Shown: one piece after another, positions 38,761 through 47,707 of the stretch
Layout of the letters: each line of letters starts with the position of its first letter
How positions within the stretch are numbered: the first letter of the stretch is position 1
From: Phyllobacterium calauticae
GTDB lineage: Bacteria; Pseudomonadota; Alphaproteobacteria; Rhizobiales; Rhizobiaceae
Direction: 5' to 3'
Length of the DNA: 64,000 nucleotides
Assembly: GCF_019991125.1 (NCBI RefSeq)
Contig: NZ_JAGENB010000002.1
Location: forward strand, 434,001-498,000
Notes under the pieces: generated by a model
The model's database searches: none
Seen by the model: only the letters and a program-made list of their open reading frames with translations
Told to the model about the DNA's origin: nothing
Translations under genes and position numbers: made by a program

Positions 38761-39759
38761 TTAAGCGGCCATCAACTGCTTGCGGTCGGCCCGTTCCTGC
38801 TGCGGCGAGCGGCCGTAGAGCTCGCGGTAGCATTTGGAAAAATGCGAGGCCGACACGAACCCGCAGGCAACCGCGACTTCAACGATGGGCATCGACGACT
38901 GGATCAGCAGGTGGCGGGCACGGTCGAGCCGGATTTCCAGATAGTAGCGCGCCGGTGACCGGCCCATTTCCTGGCGGAACAGGCGCTCGATCTGGCGGCG
39001 CGACAGGCCGACATGGTCGGCAATCTCGATCAGCGACAGCGGTTCGGAAAGCCGAGCCTCCATCAGTTCGATGATGGTCAGCACTTTGGAATTCTGCACA
39101 CCGAGGCGGGCGCGCAAGGGAAGGCGCTGGCGGTCATGCGGGCTGCGGACCCGGTCAGTCAGCGCCTGTTCGCAGACGCGGTTGACAATGTTGTCGCCGA
39201 AATCGTCGCCGATCAGCTTCAGCATCATGTCGAGGGCCGCAGTACCGCCGGCGCAGGTATAGATGTTGCCGTCGACTTCGAAGAGGTCGGCATAGACATC
39301 GGCCTTCGGAAACGCTTCGGCAAAACCGGGCAGGTTTTCCCAATGGATCGCACAGCGCTTGCCGGAGAGCAGCCCGGCAGCAGCGAGGATATGCGCGCCG
39401 GTGCACAGGCCGCCGACGGCCACGCCGCGGTTGAACTCTTCGCGCAGCCAGGCATAGACCGACTTGTTCTGGAATTTTTCCACATGCACGCCGGAGCAGA
39501 CGAACACCATGGAGGGGCGGTCTTCGCCGGTCAGGAAGCGGCGTTCATCCTCAAGCGAGGAATTGGCAGCGCATTCGACGCCGTTGGATGCGGTGACGGG
39601 CTTGCCGTCCACCGACGCCAGGCGCCAGCGATAGGCCTCGTAGCCGAGCATGCGATTGGCAATGCGGAGCGGTTCGATGGCCGTCGCAAAGGCGATCATC
39701 GAAAAGTTCGGCACGAGGAAGAAAACAAAAGACCGCTTGTTGAGGCCCGTCTGGTTCAT
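38761..39759 (-). CDS. GlxA family AraC-type regulator (GbdR-like)
   Basis: 332 residues. Residues about 10-185 are a DJ-1/PfpI-like ligand domain (FFLVPNFSMIAFATAIEPLRIAN, then VGGLCTGAHILAAAGLL). Residues about 225-325 are an AraC double helix-turn-helix, ending VACGFVSASHFSKCYRELYGRSP. In pseudomonads GbdR of this family activates glycine-betaine, dimethylglycine and sarcosine catabolism. Here it faces DMGDH-like gene 1 and shares a 12-bp upstream word with it, so the same role is likely (inference). Confidence 0.85.
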   Translation of the reverse strand: MNQTGLNKRSFVFFLVPNFSMIAFATAIEPLRIANRMLGYEAYRWRLASVDGKPVTASNGVECAANSSLEDERRFLTGEDRPSMVFVCSGVHVEKFQNKSVYAWLREEFNRGVAVGGLCTGAHILAAAGLLSGKRCAIHWENLPGFAEAFPKADVYADLFEVDGNIYTCAGGTAALDMMLKLIGDDFGDNIVNRVCEQALTDRVRSPHDRQRLPLRARLGVQNSKVLTIIELMEARLSEPLSLIEIADHVGLSRRQIERLFRQEMGRSPARYYLEIRLDRARHLLIQSSMPIVEVAVACGFVSASHFSKCYRELYGRSPQQERADRKQLMAA

Positions 39760-39790
39760 GATGTCTCTAGGTTCCCGTTTTTTACTACGA

Positions 39791-39905
39791 GGCCATGTCG
39801 CACCTGAAGTAGAGTCTTCAAATTACAGGCGTGGTCTCTTAAGCTTTTTTACAGATAGAACCATAGAATTATTCTAAAGGGAAGGGTGTCTGCCTGTGTC
39901 GCAAA
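39791..39905 (+). promoter_or_regulatory. Shared upstream words before the GbdR-like gene
   Basis: GGCCATGTCGCA (39791-39802) and TGTCGCAAA (39897-39905) lie 32 and 138 bp before the regulator's start, in reverse orientation to the gene. The first equals the word at 36035-36046. The positions would suit autoregulation. The second also lies inside a CTGCCTG/CAGGCAG hairpin. Confidence 0.45.
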
Positions 39906-39927
39906 AGCGCAGGCAGGCAGCATGGGA

Positions 39928-39959
39928 AAGGGAGCAGACGTGGCCCGGCCTGCTCCCTT
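39928..39959 (-). terminator. Possible terminator of the DUF1127 gene
   Basis: AAGGGAGCA (39928-39936) pairs with TGCTCCCTT (39951-39959). On the minus strand it is followed by TTTCCC, a weak T run, 20 bp after the DUF1127 stop. Confidence 0.45.
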
Positions 39960-39978
39960 ACACTTGTATTCTCATGAT

Positions 39979-40239
39979 TTATTGACGTGTGTGATTGAGG
40001 TCGCTGGACCCGCCAACCTGACGTTCATAGAGGTCCGGCCAGCCAATATCGAAACGGATATTTTCCGGCAGGCTGTCCAGCGCGGCTTCCGTCGCCCGCA
40101 GACGCCGCTGCCGGACAATGGTGTTGCGCGAGGCTTCTGCGATTGATGCCACGGTTCCGGCCGTGCGGCTTACGGCGGCGAACAGACGTTCGCTCAAGCT
40201 GGCCCGATGTTCGAGGTAATGGTCATTGCAGGCACTCAT
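39979..40239 (-). CDS. Small DUF1127-type protein
   Basis: 86 residues from ATG at 40239 with AAGGAGCAAC upstream. It is basic in the middle (RQRRLRATEAALDSLPENI) and ends RFDIGWPDLYERQVG, like DUF1127 proteins, whose core is an Arg-rich helix followed by a conserved DIG motif. Small DUF1127 proteins of rhizobia and Brucella affect RNA turnover and phosphate/carbon responses. It is divergent from a LysR gene with 141 bp between them. Confidence 0.72.
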   Translation of the reverse strand: MSACNDHYLEHRASLSERLFAAVSRTAGTVASIAEASRNTIVRQRRLRATEAALDSLPENIRFDIGWPDLYERQVGGSSDLNHTRQ

Positions 40240-40380
40240 TTTGTTGCTCCTTTTGCTTCAGGTGGCCGTTTTCTGCGGCCTGCCCGTTCTGTGATCTTGA
40301 CTATCTGCGCAAGTTGATGTTCAATCAAACGAAATTACAGAACACTATGGTTCAGAAAAATTGATGAAGGAGACGCCGCA

Positions 40381-41283
40381 ATGTCAGCACCGATGCAGCA
40401 TCCCATACCGATCCTCGATCTCGATGTGTTGCGTACCTTTGCCATGATTGCCGAAACCGGCAGCTTTTCCAGCGCGGCCAATGCGGTGTTCCGCACGCCC
40501 TCGGCGGTGTCCATGCAGATCAAGAAGCTGGAAGAGACGCTGGGTCATGTCCTGCTTGAGCGCGATGCGCGGTCGGTCAAACTGACGCCAAGCGGTGAAC
40601 TTTTGCTGGGCTACGCCCGCCGCATGCTGGCGCTCAACCGCGAAACCGTGGCAAAATTCATTACCCCGACGGTATCAGGCGTTGTCCGCCTCGGTGCGCC
40701 CGACGATATCGGCGAAAAGGTGCTGCCCTTTGTGCTCAAGCGCTTTGCCGAATCGCACCCGGACGTGACGGTCGATGTGGTCATCGACCAGAGCAACAGC
40801 CTGCGCAAGCGGCTCGACGAGCAAAGGCTGGATGTGACGCTGGTCAATGTCAATGAAACGCTGGCGAAGCTCGATGAGGTCGAAGTGCTGATGACCGAGG
40901 ATATCATCTGGGCCGGGGCGAAATGCGGTACGGCGCATGAGCGCAATCCCTTGCCCCTGTCGATGTGGGAAGAAGGCTGCATCTGGCGTGCCAATGCCAT
41001 CAGCGCGCTGGAAAGCGCGGGCAGGGACTATCGCGTCGCCTATATGAGCGCCCATACGATGGGGCAGCGCGCCGCCATCGTGGCTGATCTGGCCGTGGCG
41101 CCTTTTTCAAAATTCCTGCTCGAGGACAATATGGTCGAGCTCGGCGCAGAACATGGCCTGCCGCCGCTGGGCGAATCGAAACTCGGCATGCTGGTGGCCA
41201 AGAATGCGGGCGCACATGTCAAAGCCGTCGCGCAGCATCTCCGGGTGTATTTTGAGGGTTATGAGCGGACGGGCAAGCTTTAA
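40381..41283 (+). CDS. LysR family transcriptional regulator
   Basis: 300 residues. The N-terminal winged helix (about 13-72) reads LDLDVLRTFAMIAETGSFSSAA and SAVSMQIKKLEETLG. The rest is a LysR substrate-binding domain with VVRLGAPDDIGEKVLPFVL. AGACGCCGCA precedes ATG 40381. The divergent neighbour is a DUF1127 gene. Brucella VtlR is a LysR protein that activates small DUF1127 genes (established), so this pair may follow the same logic, although identity with VtlR/LsrB is not shown. Confidence 0.88.
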   Translation: MSAPMQHPIPILDLDVLRTFAMIAETGSFSSAANAVFRTPSAVSMQIKKLEETLGHVLLERDARSVKLTPSGELLLGYARRMLALNRETVAKFITPTVSGVVRLGAPDDIGEKVLPFVLKRFAESHPDVTVDVVIDQSNSLRKRLDEQRLDVTLVNVNETLAKLDEVEVLMTEDIIWAGAKCGTAHERNPLPLSMWEEGCIWRANAISALESAGRDYRVAYMSAHTMGQRAAIVADLAVAPFSKFLLEDNMVELGAEHGLPPLGESKLGMLVAKNAGAHVKAVAQHLRVYFEGYERTGKL

Positions 41284-41298
41284 GGCGGTGATATTTTC

Positions 41299-41457
41299 AC
41301 CCCCCTCTGCCCTGCCGGGCATCTCCCCCACAAGGGGGGAGATCAGCCTTTACTACTGTTTCGATCAGTTCTGAAACATTGCAAAGTTGGCAAAAGCGTT
41401 GATGTCGATGTGATCTCCCCCCTTGTGGGGGAGATGGGCGGAAGCCCAGAGGGGGGT
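41299..41457. repeat. Rhizobial intergenic inverted repeat pair (RIME-like)
   Basis: The left arm at 41299-41345 and the right arm at 41411-41457 are inverted copies of a C/G-rich unit. The left copy starts ACCCCCCTCTG, both contain CATCTCCCCC (in inverse sense) and both carry an internal CTCCCCC/GGGGGAG palindrome. Such elements are widespread in Hyphomicrobiales intergenic regions. It sits between LysR and cutC and can fold as a long hairpin in RNA. Confidence 0.85.
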
Positions 41458-41476
41458 GTCATTTCATCCCAACACC

Positions 41477-42202
41477 TCAACGCGTCAGGCAAAATGCTTT
41501 CAACGCCTTGACCAGCTCAACACTGGTGCGTTTCTGCGTGGCGGTTTCGAAACCGAGCCGCTGCGCGGCGGCGCTGACCGGTTCTGCTGGAACCGCGCAG
41601 GACGAATGGATTTCCCGGAACGGAATGCGCTGCAGGAGTGCGTCCGCATTGCCGATATTCACGCCGGAGCCGGGCATGATCTTGATCCGCCCGGCGGCGA
41701 AAGCGAAGGTCGTTTCCAGATCGCCGATTCCCTGCGCCGAGGTCGGCATCCGGCCGGAAGTGAGAATGCGTTCAAAACCCAGTCCGACTGCGGTTTCAAC
41801 GGCTTCGCCAAGGTCCGGCACGAGATCGAAGGCCCGGTGCAGCGTCACGCCCAGCCCGTCGCAATTGCGCATCAGGCGTTCCAGCGTGGCATGGTCGAGG
41901 CTGCCATTGGCGTGGTTCGCACCGAGAACGACGCCGGCAAGGCCTGCACTGCGGATCATGTCGATTTCCCGCAACATGGCATCGATATCGGCTTCACCGA
42001 AAACGAAATTGCCGGGGCGCGGGCGGATCATCGCATAGATCGGAATGGGCGAAGCAATCGCCTGGCCGATCAGGCCCGGTGTTGGCGTCAATCCGCCGAG
42101 TTCCAGCGCCGAGCACAGCTCCACCCGGTCGGCGCCGCCTGTTATGGCAGCGGCAAGGCCGTTGGAATCATCGACGCAGACTTCCAGGAGAATGCCGCTC
42201 AT
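41477..42202 (-). CDS. cutC: CutC family protein
   Basis: 241 residues from ATG at 42202. This TIM-barrel family shows LLEVCVDDSNGLAAAITGGADRVELCSALELGGLTPT at the N-terminus, IPIYAMIRPRPGNF and DGLGVTLHRAFD. CutC was named for copper tolerance, but its biochemical role is unsettled. It overlaps the ROK kinase stop by 4 bp (ATGA), which suggests work in sugar or amino-sugar metabolism rather than copper handling (inference). Confidence 0.9.
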   Translation of the reverse strand: MSGILLEVCVDDSNGLAAAITGGADRVELCSALELGGLTPTPGLIGQAIASPIPIYAMIRPRPGNFVFGEADIDAMLREIDMIRSAGLAGVVLGANHANGSLDHATLERLMRNCDGLGVTLHRAFDLVPDLGEAVETAVGLGFERILTSGRMPTSAQGIGDLETTFAFAAGRIKIMPGSGVNIGNADALLQRIPFREIHSSCAVPAEPVSAAAQRLGFETATQKRTSVELVKALKAFCLTR

Positions 42203-43113
42203 CGTGTTTCGCCCATCAATCCGAGAACGCCTGCACCGATCAGGCCGGGTTCGATTTTCAGCTGCCCGGGGATGACCAGCGGCTTGCCGGTCTTCCACAG
42301 GATGCGGTCACGCACCGCCCGGTCCAGCCGCTCGATCAGCGGAACGGCATTGGCGAGGCCGCCGCCGACGGGTACAACCGATGCGCCGAGAACATTGAGC
42401 GTCATGGCCAGAGGGCCGCTGACAATGTCGATATAGCAGTCGATGGTACGCTCCGCCGCCGCGTCGCCCTTGTTCCAGGCAGCGATGATTTCGGTGCTCG
42501 GCAGGTCGACACCGTGGATATGGGCATGCAGCCGCTCCATGCCGCGCGCAGCACCCACCGCGTCGACACAGCCCACCTGACCGCAGCCGCAGGCATAGCG
42601 CGGAATGGCAATCGGCGGATTGCCGGCCCAGGTCGCGGAAATCGGCCCATGGCCCCATTCCCCGGCAAAGCCGCCAGCGCCTTCATGGATTTTGCCGTTG
42701 ATGACAAGGCCGCCGCCAACCCCGGTACCGAGAATGATGCCGAACACCACGCGGTGGCCGCGTCCCGCGCCGACAACGGCTTCCGACAGGGCAAAGCAGT
42801 CGGCATCATTGGCGACAAGCACCGGACGGCCGAGTTTCTCGCTGAGGTCCTTTACCAGCGGACGGTTATGGATGCAGGGAATATTGGCGCAGGTGATCCT
42901 GCCGCTGTCGGCGTCGACCACCCCGGCGATGGAAATCGAGATCAGCGATTTCGGATCGGCGCCGCCATCCGCCGCTATTTTTTCGATGGCACCGGCAAAG
43001 GCGTCGAAATTATGCAGGGGCGTCGGCACTTTGGGCAGGGGCCGTATGTCTTCGGGCGCATAGGCCATTGCACCCTTGATGGCCGAGCCACCGATGTCAA
43101 AGCAGGCAATCAT
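42199..43113 (-). CDS. ROK family sugar kinase (N-acetylglucosamine/mannosamine type)
   Basis: 304 residues. MIACFDIGGSAIKGAMAYA is the phosphate loop, and VLVANDADCFALSEAVVGAGRGH plus GIILGTGVGGGLVINGKIHEG are ROK signatures. The Zn site is GHGP...CGCGQVGCVD. It phosphorylates a hexose or amino sugar with ATP, most likely GlcNAc or ManNAc. It is translationally coupled to cutC, and no transporter genes are adjacent. Confidence 0.86.
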   Translation of the reverse strand: MIACFDIGGSAIKGAMAYAPEDIRPLPKVPTPLHNFDAFAGAIEKIAADGGADPKSLISISIAGVVDADSGRITCANIPCIHNRPLVKDLSEKLGRPVLVANDADCFALSEAVVGAGRGHRVVFGIILGTGVGGGLVINGKIHEGAGGFAGEWGHGPISATWAGNPPIAIPRYACGCGQVGCVDAVGAARGMERLHAHIHGVDLPSTEIIAAWNKGDAAAERTIDCYIDIVSGPLAMTLNVLGASVVPVGGGLANAVPLIERLDRAVRDRILWKTGKPLVIPGQLKIEPGLIGAGVLGLMGETR

Positions 43114-43191
43114 GGGAAAACAGGTCCGGAATCAATCATGGTGGATGTTGATAGCGGAATTTCCCCGCATGGCAAACTCAAGTGAATGGAT

Positions 43192-45276
43192 TTATTCACG
43201 CGACCGGCGGGCGGCCCTGTCCTCGCGCGAGCGGCGGCGCGGCGTGGCATCGCCCGCCTGGCCATCCTCACCGACATTCTTGCGCGGCGGCAGGGTGACG
43301 GCCTGCGACAGCTTGGGGAAGGGGTCGATCTTGTTGGGCATGGCCATGGCATAGACGAAATGCTCCTGGAACTTTGGCTCCAGCGCTGTTTCGATCTTTT
43401 CGATGCGGGTGACGGTGTCTTCGATCTCGCGGCGGTAGTCGCGGTTGAGCAGCGCCATGCGCGCGCCCGTGCCCGCCGCATTGCCGACAGCCTTCACCTT
43501 GTCGAGGTCGCAATCGGGAATGAGCCCGAGCACCATGGCATATTTCGGATCGATGAAGGAGCCGAAGGCCCCGGCAAAGCGGATCTGGTCGACATGGTCG
43601 ATGCCCTGCTTGTCCATCAGCAGCTTGACGCCGGCGTAAAGCGCGGCCTTGGCAAGCTGGATCGCGCGCACGTCGTTCTGCGTGATGATGATGGTCGGCG
43701 ACCCCTCGTGCAGGAGGTAAGAGAAGGTGCGGCCCGTTGGCCGGATGCGCGGTGATTTGGCGACCAGACTGCCATCCACCACGCCGTCTTCGGAAATAAT
43801 GCCGGAAAGATACATTTCAGCGACGACTTCGATGATTGCCGAGCCGCAAATCCCAGTAATGCCACTCGCCTGCACCGCTTCGGCAAAGCCGGGCTCATCC
43901 GACCATTGTTCCGTACCGATGACGCGGAAACGCGGCTCCAGTGTCAGCGGATCGATGCGCACGCGCTCGATGGCACCGGGCGCAGCGCGCTGGCCGCCGG
44001 AAATTTCGGCGCCTTCGAAGGCGGGGCCGGTCGGGGAGGAGGCGGCAACGGTGCGCTGGCGGTTGCCGAGCACGATTTCGGCATTGGTGCCGACATCGAC
44101 GAGCAGCATCATCTCGTCCTGCCGGTGCGGGCCTTCCGCGAGCGTCGCCGCGGCGGCGTCGGCACCGACATGGCCGGCGATGCAGGGCAGCATGTAGACC
44201 CGCGAGCCGGGGTTCATGGCAAGGCCAATTTCACTGGCTTTCAGATGCACCGCGCCGGACACGGCAAGCGCAAAGGGCGCGCCGCCCAGTTCGGTGGGGT
44301 CAATACCGAGGAACAGGTGGTGCATGATCGGATTGCCGACAAAGACCGCATCGAGAATGTCTTCGCGCGCAACATTCCCCTCGGCGCAGACCCTGCCGAT
44401 CAGATCATTGATGGCTTCGCGCACCGCATTGGTCATGCCTTCGCGGCCGTCCGGGTTCATCATCACGTAGGAGACGCGGCTCATCAGGTCTTCGCCGAAG
44501 CGGATCTGCGGGTTGGACGTTCCGGCCGAGGCAATGGTGCGCACCGACAACAGGGACGACAGGTGCATGGCAATGGTGGTGGAGCCGATGTCGCAGGCGA
44601 TGCCATAGGCTTCGTTCTTCAGGCCCGGCCACAGGCCGATCATCACCGGTCGCGATGTTTCCTCGTCGTGGTGGATGGCGGCGGTAACCGACCATTCGCC
44701 CTTGCGCAGGATCTTTTGGATCTGCGGCAGCAGATAGGTATCCACGTCGAGATTGCGGATGCCCCATTCCTTTTCCAGCGCGGCTTTCAGGCGATCGAGA
44801 TCGCCAAGCGGCTTGTGCATGTCGGGCTCTTCCACCTCGACATAGCACATGTGCACGGCGGGATTGCGCTCGATGACGCGCGTATCGGCATCCTTGCGCA
44901 CGACCTGCGCATTGACCTGCACGTCCTGCGGCACGTCGACGACGAGATCGCCGAGAATGGTGGCCGAGCAGGAAAGGCGGCGCCCGTCCTTCAGGTCACG
45001 CTTTTCGGCATAGCGCTTTTCCTTCGGGCCGAATTCGGAGATGTGGTCGTTGGAGGAGGTGATGCCGTGCTTGGCAAAACGGCCTTCCTGCACGTCGATC
45101 TGGCAGCGCCCGCAGATGCCGCGCCCGCCGCACACGCTTTCCACATAGACACCCAGGGTCCGCGCTGCTTCCAGCACGGTCGTGCCGACCGGAAAATGCC
45201 CGCGCTTGCCCGACGGCATGAACAGGACAAGTGCGTCCTTTGCCGATGCTTCAGTGTCTTTCACGGGTGCGTCCAC
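43192..45276 (-). CDS. Ferredoxin/ASKHA corrinoid activator (RACo/RamA-like, DUF4445)
   Basis: About 694 residues from GTG at 45276, 8 nt after GGAG; TTG at 45282 would add two residues but sits too close. An N-terminal [2Fe-2S] ferredoxin has CGGRGICGRC (Cys 49, 55, 58) and a fourth Cys at about 103. The large ASKHA ATPase domain starts ACDIGSTTIAMHL and has LLVDVGTNAEIVLGN. Such proteins reduce Co(II) corrinoid back to Co(I) with ATP. It ends in an Arg-rich tail, RRRSREDRAARRSRE. Last gene of a four-gene C1 operon. Confidence 0.9.
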   Translation of the reverse strand: MDAPVKDTEASAKDALVLFMPSGKRGHFPVGTTVLEAARTLGVYVESVCGGRGICGRCQIDVQEGRFAKHGITSSNDHISEFGPKEKRYAEKRDLKDGRRLSCSATILGDLVVDVPQDVQVNAQVVRKDADTRVIERNPAVHMCYVEVEEPDMHKPLGDLDRLKAALEKEWGIRNLDVDTYLLPQIQKILRKGEWSVTAAIHHDEETSRPVMIGLWPGLKNEAYGIACDIGSTTIAMHLSSLLSVRTIASAGTSNPQIRFGEDLMSRVSYVMMNPDGREGMTNAVREAINDLIGRVCAEGNVAREDILDAVFVGNPIMHHLFLGIDPTELGGAPFALAVSGAVHLKASEIGLAMNPGSRVYMLPCIAGHVGADAAAATLAEGPHRQDEMMLLVDVGTNAEIVLGNRQRTVAASSPTGPAFEGAEISGGQRAAPGAIERVRIDPLTLEPRFRVIGTEQWSDEPGFAEAVQASGITGICGSAIIEVVAEMYLSGIISEDGVVDGSLVAKSPRIRPTGRTFSYLLHEGSPTIIITQNDVRAIQLAKAALYAGVKLLMDKQGIDHVDQIRFAGAFGSFIDPKYAMVLGLIPDCDLDKVKAVGNAAGTGARMALLNRDYRREIEDTVTRIEKIETALEPKFQEHFVYAMAMPNKIDPFPKLSQAVTLPPRKNVGEDGQAGDATPRRRSREDRAARRSRE

Positions 45277-45358
45277 GATCAATGCTCCAAGACTTCAAGG
45301 CGAGGGGCATTTACGCCCACCGCCTTTCTATGCCGAGCCGTTGGCCCGGTGCAAACAG

Positions 45359-46321
45359 TCAGCCTGCGGCGCCGCGCCGCGCTTCACGGCCACCACGCCG
45401 CCGTGCGCCGCCATTGGCGTCGGCAGGCACCGAAACAGCAGGCGCTGCCCCGGCCGCGGCCGGCTGGTGGTCGCGATACTTCTTGATCCAGTAGGTGCAG
45501 TTGGCGTCGGTGCCGTTGAGGACGTTGGCGGCGTGCACCGCTTCCATTTCCTGCGGACGGCAGGGATTCATGATCGCCGATGTCATGCCGGCGCCGATCA
45601 CCATGGGAATGAACCCGGCATTGATGCCGTGGCGATGCGGCAGGCCGAACGAGATGTTGGACAGGCCGCAGGTGGTGTTGACCTTCAGTTCCTCGCGCAG
45701 GCGGCGCAGCAATGCGAAAACCTGGCGGCCCGCATCGCCGAGAGCGCCGATGGGCATGACCAGCGGATCGACAACGATGTCATGCGCCGGAATACCGAAA
45801 TCGGCGGCGCGCTGCACGATCTTCTTGGCAACAGCGAAACGCACGTCCGGGTCCATGGAAATACCGGTCTCGTCGTTCGAGATGGCAACAACGGGCACGT
45901 TGTATTTCTTGATCAGCGGCAGGATGGCTTCCAGCTTTTCCTCTTCGCCGGTGACGGAATTGACCAGCGGGCGGCCCTTGGCAACCTTCAGTGCGGCTTC
46001 AATGGCGGCGGTGACCGAGCTGTCGATGGACAGGGGGATGTCGACGAGATTCTGCACGATCTCAAGTGTCTTGACGAGAAGTCCCGGTTCCGTGGCATTC
46101 GGGTCGACAGAGGTAACACCCGCATTGACGTCAAGCATGGTTGCACCAGCGGCAACCTGTTCCAGCGCATCCTTGATGACCGTATCAAAAATGCCGGCAG
46201 CCATCTCGGCCGCGAGTTTCTTGCGGCCGGTCGGATTGATGCGTTCGCCGATCACGCAGAAGGGCTGGTCAAATCCGATGATGATTTCTCTGGTCGCCGA
46301 GGCAACGATCGTGCGGGTCAT
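45359..46321 (-). CDS. Methyltetrahydrofolate:corrinoid methyltransferase (pterin-binding)
   Basis: 320 residues. PFCVIGERINPTGRKKLAAEM and MLDVNAGVTSVDPNATEPGLL are pterin-binding TIM-barrel motifs of the AcsE/MtgA/MetH folate-binding group. CGLSNISFGLP and GAGMTSAIMNPC are nearby. It should move the methyl group from the corrinoid protein to tetrahydrofolate. The C-terminus has a Gly/Arg-rich tail (ANGGARRRGGREARRG). It begins 11 bp after the MetF-like gene. Confidence 0.88.
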   Translation of the reverse strand: MTRTIVASATREIIIGFDQPFCVIGERINPTGRKKLAAEMAAGIFDTVIKDALEQVAAGATMLDVNAGVTSVDPNATEPGLLVKTLEIVQNLVDIPLSIDSSVTAAIEAALKVAKGRPLVNSVTGEEEKLEAILPLIKKYNVPVVAISNDETGISMDPDVRFAVAKKIVQRAADFGIPAHDIVVDPLVMPIGALGDAGRQVFALLRRLREELKVNTTCGLSNISFGLPHRHGINAGFIPMVIGAGMTSAIMNPCRPQEMEAVHAANVLNGTDANCTYWIKKYRDHQPAAAGAAPAVSVPADANGGARRRGGREARRGAAG

Positions 46322-46332
46322 TCAGGAAATCC

Positions 46333-47229
46333 TTAGTTGGATGCTGCGGATGCGTATTGGGCCGATGCGACATTCCAGGAGCCGCGATCGACCAGCCATT
46401 CGGAGGACTTCTTCAGGCCGCCGAACGGGAAAATGTGGATCTGCTTGATGGCGGAGGCCGGGCTGTTGATGACGTGCTGCTCGATCGGGCCGACCACGCC
46501 TTCCGGCGAATGGCTGGTGGCGAGCGCTGTCAGCGACAGGGCGTTCTTCTTCAGGAAGCTGATCGAGTTGCCGACGCCGCACATGGCGGCATATTTGATC
46601 AGCGTGGTGATCTTGGCCGGTCCGGCAACGCCGAGATGTACGGGCAGATCAACGCCATGTTCGCGCAGGGATTCGGCATAGCGGATGAAACGCTCGGCGT
46701 CGAAACCGAACTGCGTGACCACGCGCAGGCGGGCGCCGGTGCGCTCGCCGAAATTCTTCTTCAGGCGCAGGGCTTCCAGCGCCACGGCCTCGGAAAACTC
46801 CGGGCTGCCTTCGGGATGGCCGGCAACGCCCATCTCGGTGATGCCGTATTTGTCGAAAAAGCCGGTTTCCAGCACTTCCATGGTGGAGGAGAACTCGCCG
46901 GCCTGCCGTTCGAGGCCGCCGCCGATGACCAGCACGTCGGTCACCCCTGCTTCTTCAGCGGCGCGGCGGATGCGGGTTTCCAGGGCTGCCCGTGTTCCAA
47001 GGCGGCGGGAGGCGAAATGCGGTACGGGCTTGTAGCCGAGATCATGAATGCGCTTGGCGGCAGCGGTGAGCGTGTCCACGCCATCGGTGCCCATGTCGGT
47101 GATGTAGACACGCGTCCCTTCCGGAAACAGACCCGGCAGGTCCTGTGAGTCAATCGCCTGGCGCGCGGCCACTTCGATGGATGCTGCGATCTTTGTCATT
47201 GGCTTTGCTTTCAATTCATGAATTGTCAT
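46333..47229 (-). CDS. Methylenetetrahydrofolate reductase (MetF-like)
   Basis: 298 residues with the MTHFR barrel pattern: GTRVYITDMGTDGVDTLTAAA, VTDVLVIGGG, GVAGHPEG and LRVVTQFGFDAERFIRY. Catabolically it would run from methyl-THF to methylene-THF, closing the C1 flux begun by the MttB system. It overlaps the upstream PF13769 gene by 14 bp; ATG 47199 is an alternative start. C-terminal residues lack the Arg/Gly tail of the next two genes. Confidence 0.87.
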   Translation of the reverse strand: MTIHELKAKPMTKIAASIEVAARQAIDSQDLPGLFPEGTRVYITDMGTDGVDTLTAAAKRIHDLGYKPVPHFASRRLGTRAALETRIRRAAEEAGVTDVLVIGGGLERQAGEFSSTMEVLETGFFDKYGITEMGVAGHPEGSPEFSEAVALEALRLKKNFGERTGARLRVVTQFGFDAERFIRYAESLREHGVDLPVHLGVAGPAKITTLIKYAAMCGVGNSISFLKKNALSLTALATSHSPEGVVGPIEQHVINSPASAIKQIHIFPFGGLKKSSEWLVDRGSWNVASAQYASAASN

Positions 47230-47518
47230 GTCCGCCTGCCTTTACCAGCGCTACAAGGCGCTCCCGATGATATTCGCTGTCGATACGGGCGAGGGCTGCA
47301 TCAGCCTCCGCGTCCAGATCGTCACTCACCGGCACCGGTGTTCCCCGGCGCCATTCTGCCAGATAGGCGTCCGAATCCTTGGCGCCTATGCGCATCGCAC
47401 ACATGTCGATGGCCTCAGTAAATCGAAGAGGAAGTTCACGTTTTGCGGCCTGGCGTCCCTTTTTGACGGTCACCTGAGCAGGAATGTCCCGCCAATAAAC
47501 GACAATGAGATCGGCCAT
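47216..47518 (-). CDS. PF13769 ('virulence factor') small protein
   Basis: 100 residues from ATG at 47518, preceded by TTGGAGGATAAAGTGC. It starts ADLIVVYWRDIPAQVTVKKGRQAAKRELP and contains DMCAMRIGAKDSDAYLAEWRR, which match the small family annotated 'virulence factor' (PF13769). Nothing in the sequence suggests virulence. Conserved linkage to the MetF-like and methyltransferase genes points to a role in C1 transfer or corrinoid handling (inference). First gene of the C1 operon. Confidence 0.78.
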   Translation of the reverse strand: MADLIVVYWRDIPAQVTVKKGRQAAKRELPLRFTEAIDMCAMRIGAKDSDAYLAEWRRGTPVPVSDDLDAEADAALARIDSEYHRERLVALVKAGGHDNS

Positions 47519-47596
47519 GCACTTTATCCTCCAACGAGGACCGTTTTGCCGGAAAATCAGGGGTTAAGCTTGCTATCTCACGACGTGCGCGCCCTC

Positions 47597-47630
47597 AAAT
47601 GCGACGTGCACCATTGTTGCTTTTGCGACA
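47597..47630 (-). promoter_or_regulatory. Candidate regulator sites upstream of the C1 operon
   Basis: TGTCGCAAA is read on the minus strand at 47630-47622, with a second GTCGC core at 47605-47601 in the same orientation. Both lie 80-112 bp before the PF13769 start. The first equals the word upstream of DMGDH-like gene 1 and bmt. Confidence 0.45.
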
Positions 47631-47707
47631 GGGATTTTAGCGGGATATCTGTATTCAACCCCAGCCCCCATGGATGGCCGGGGTGACATTGCGATCACGC
47701 GTCGCCT

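Noticed and set aside
41477-42202. CutC as a proven copper-tolerance gene
   Set aside because: The name is historical; coupling with a sugar kinase argues against assigning copper handling.
43906-45486. 526-codon plus-strand frame opposite the ASKHA gene
   Set aside because: Antisense shadow with His/Asp/Gly-rich filler composition.
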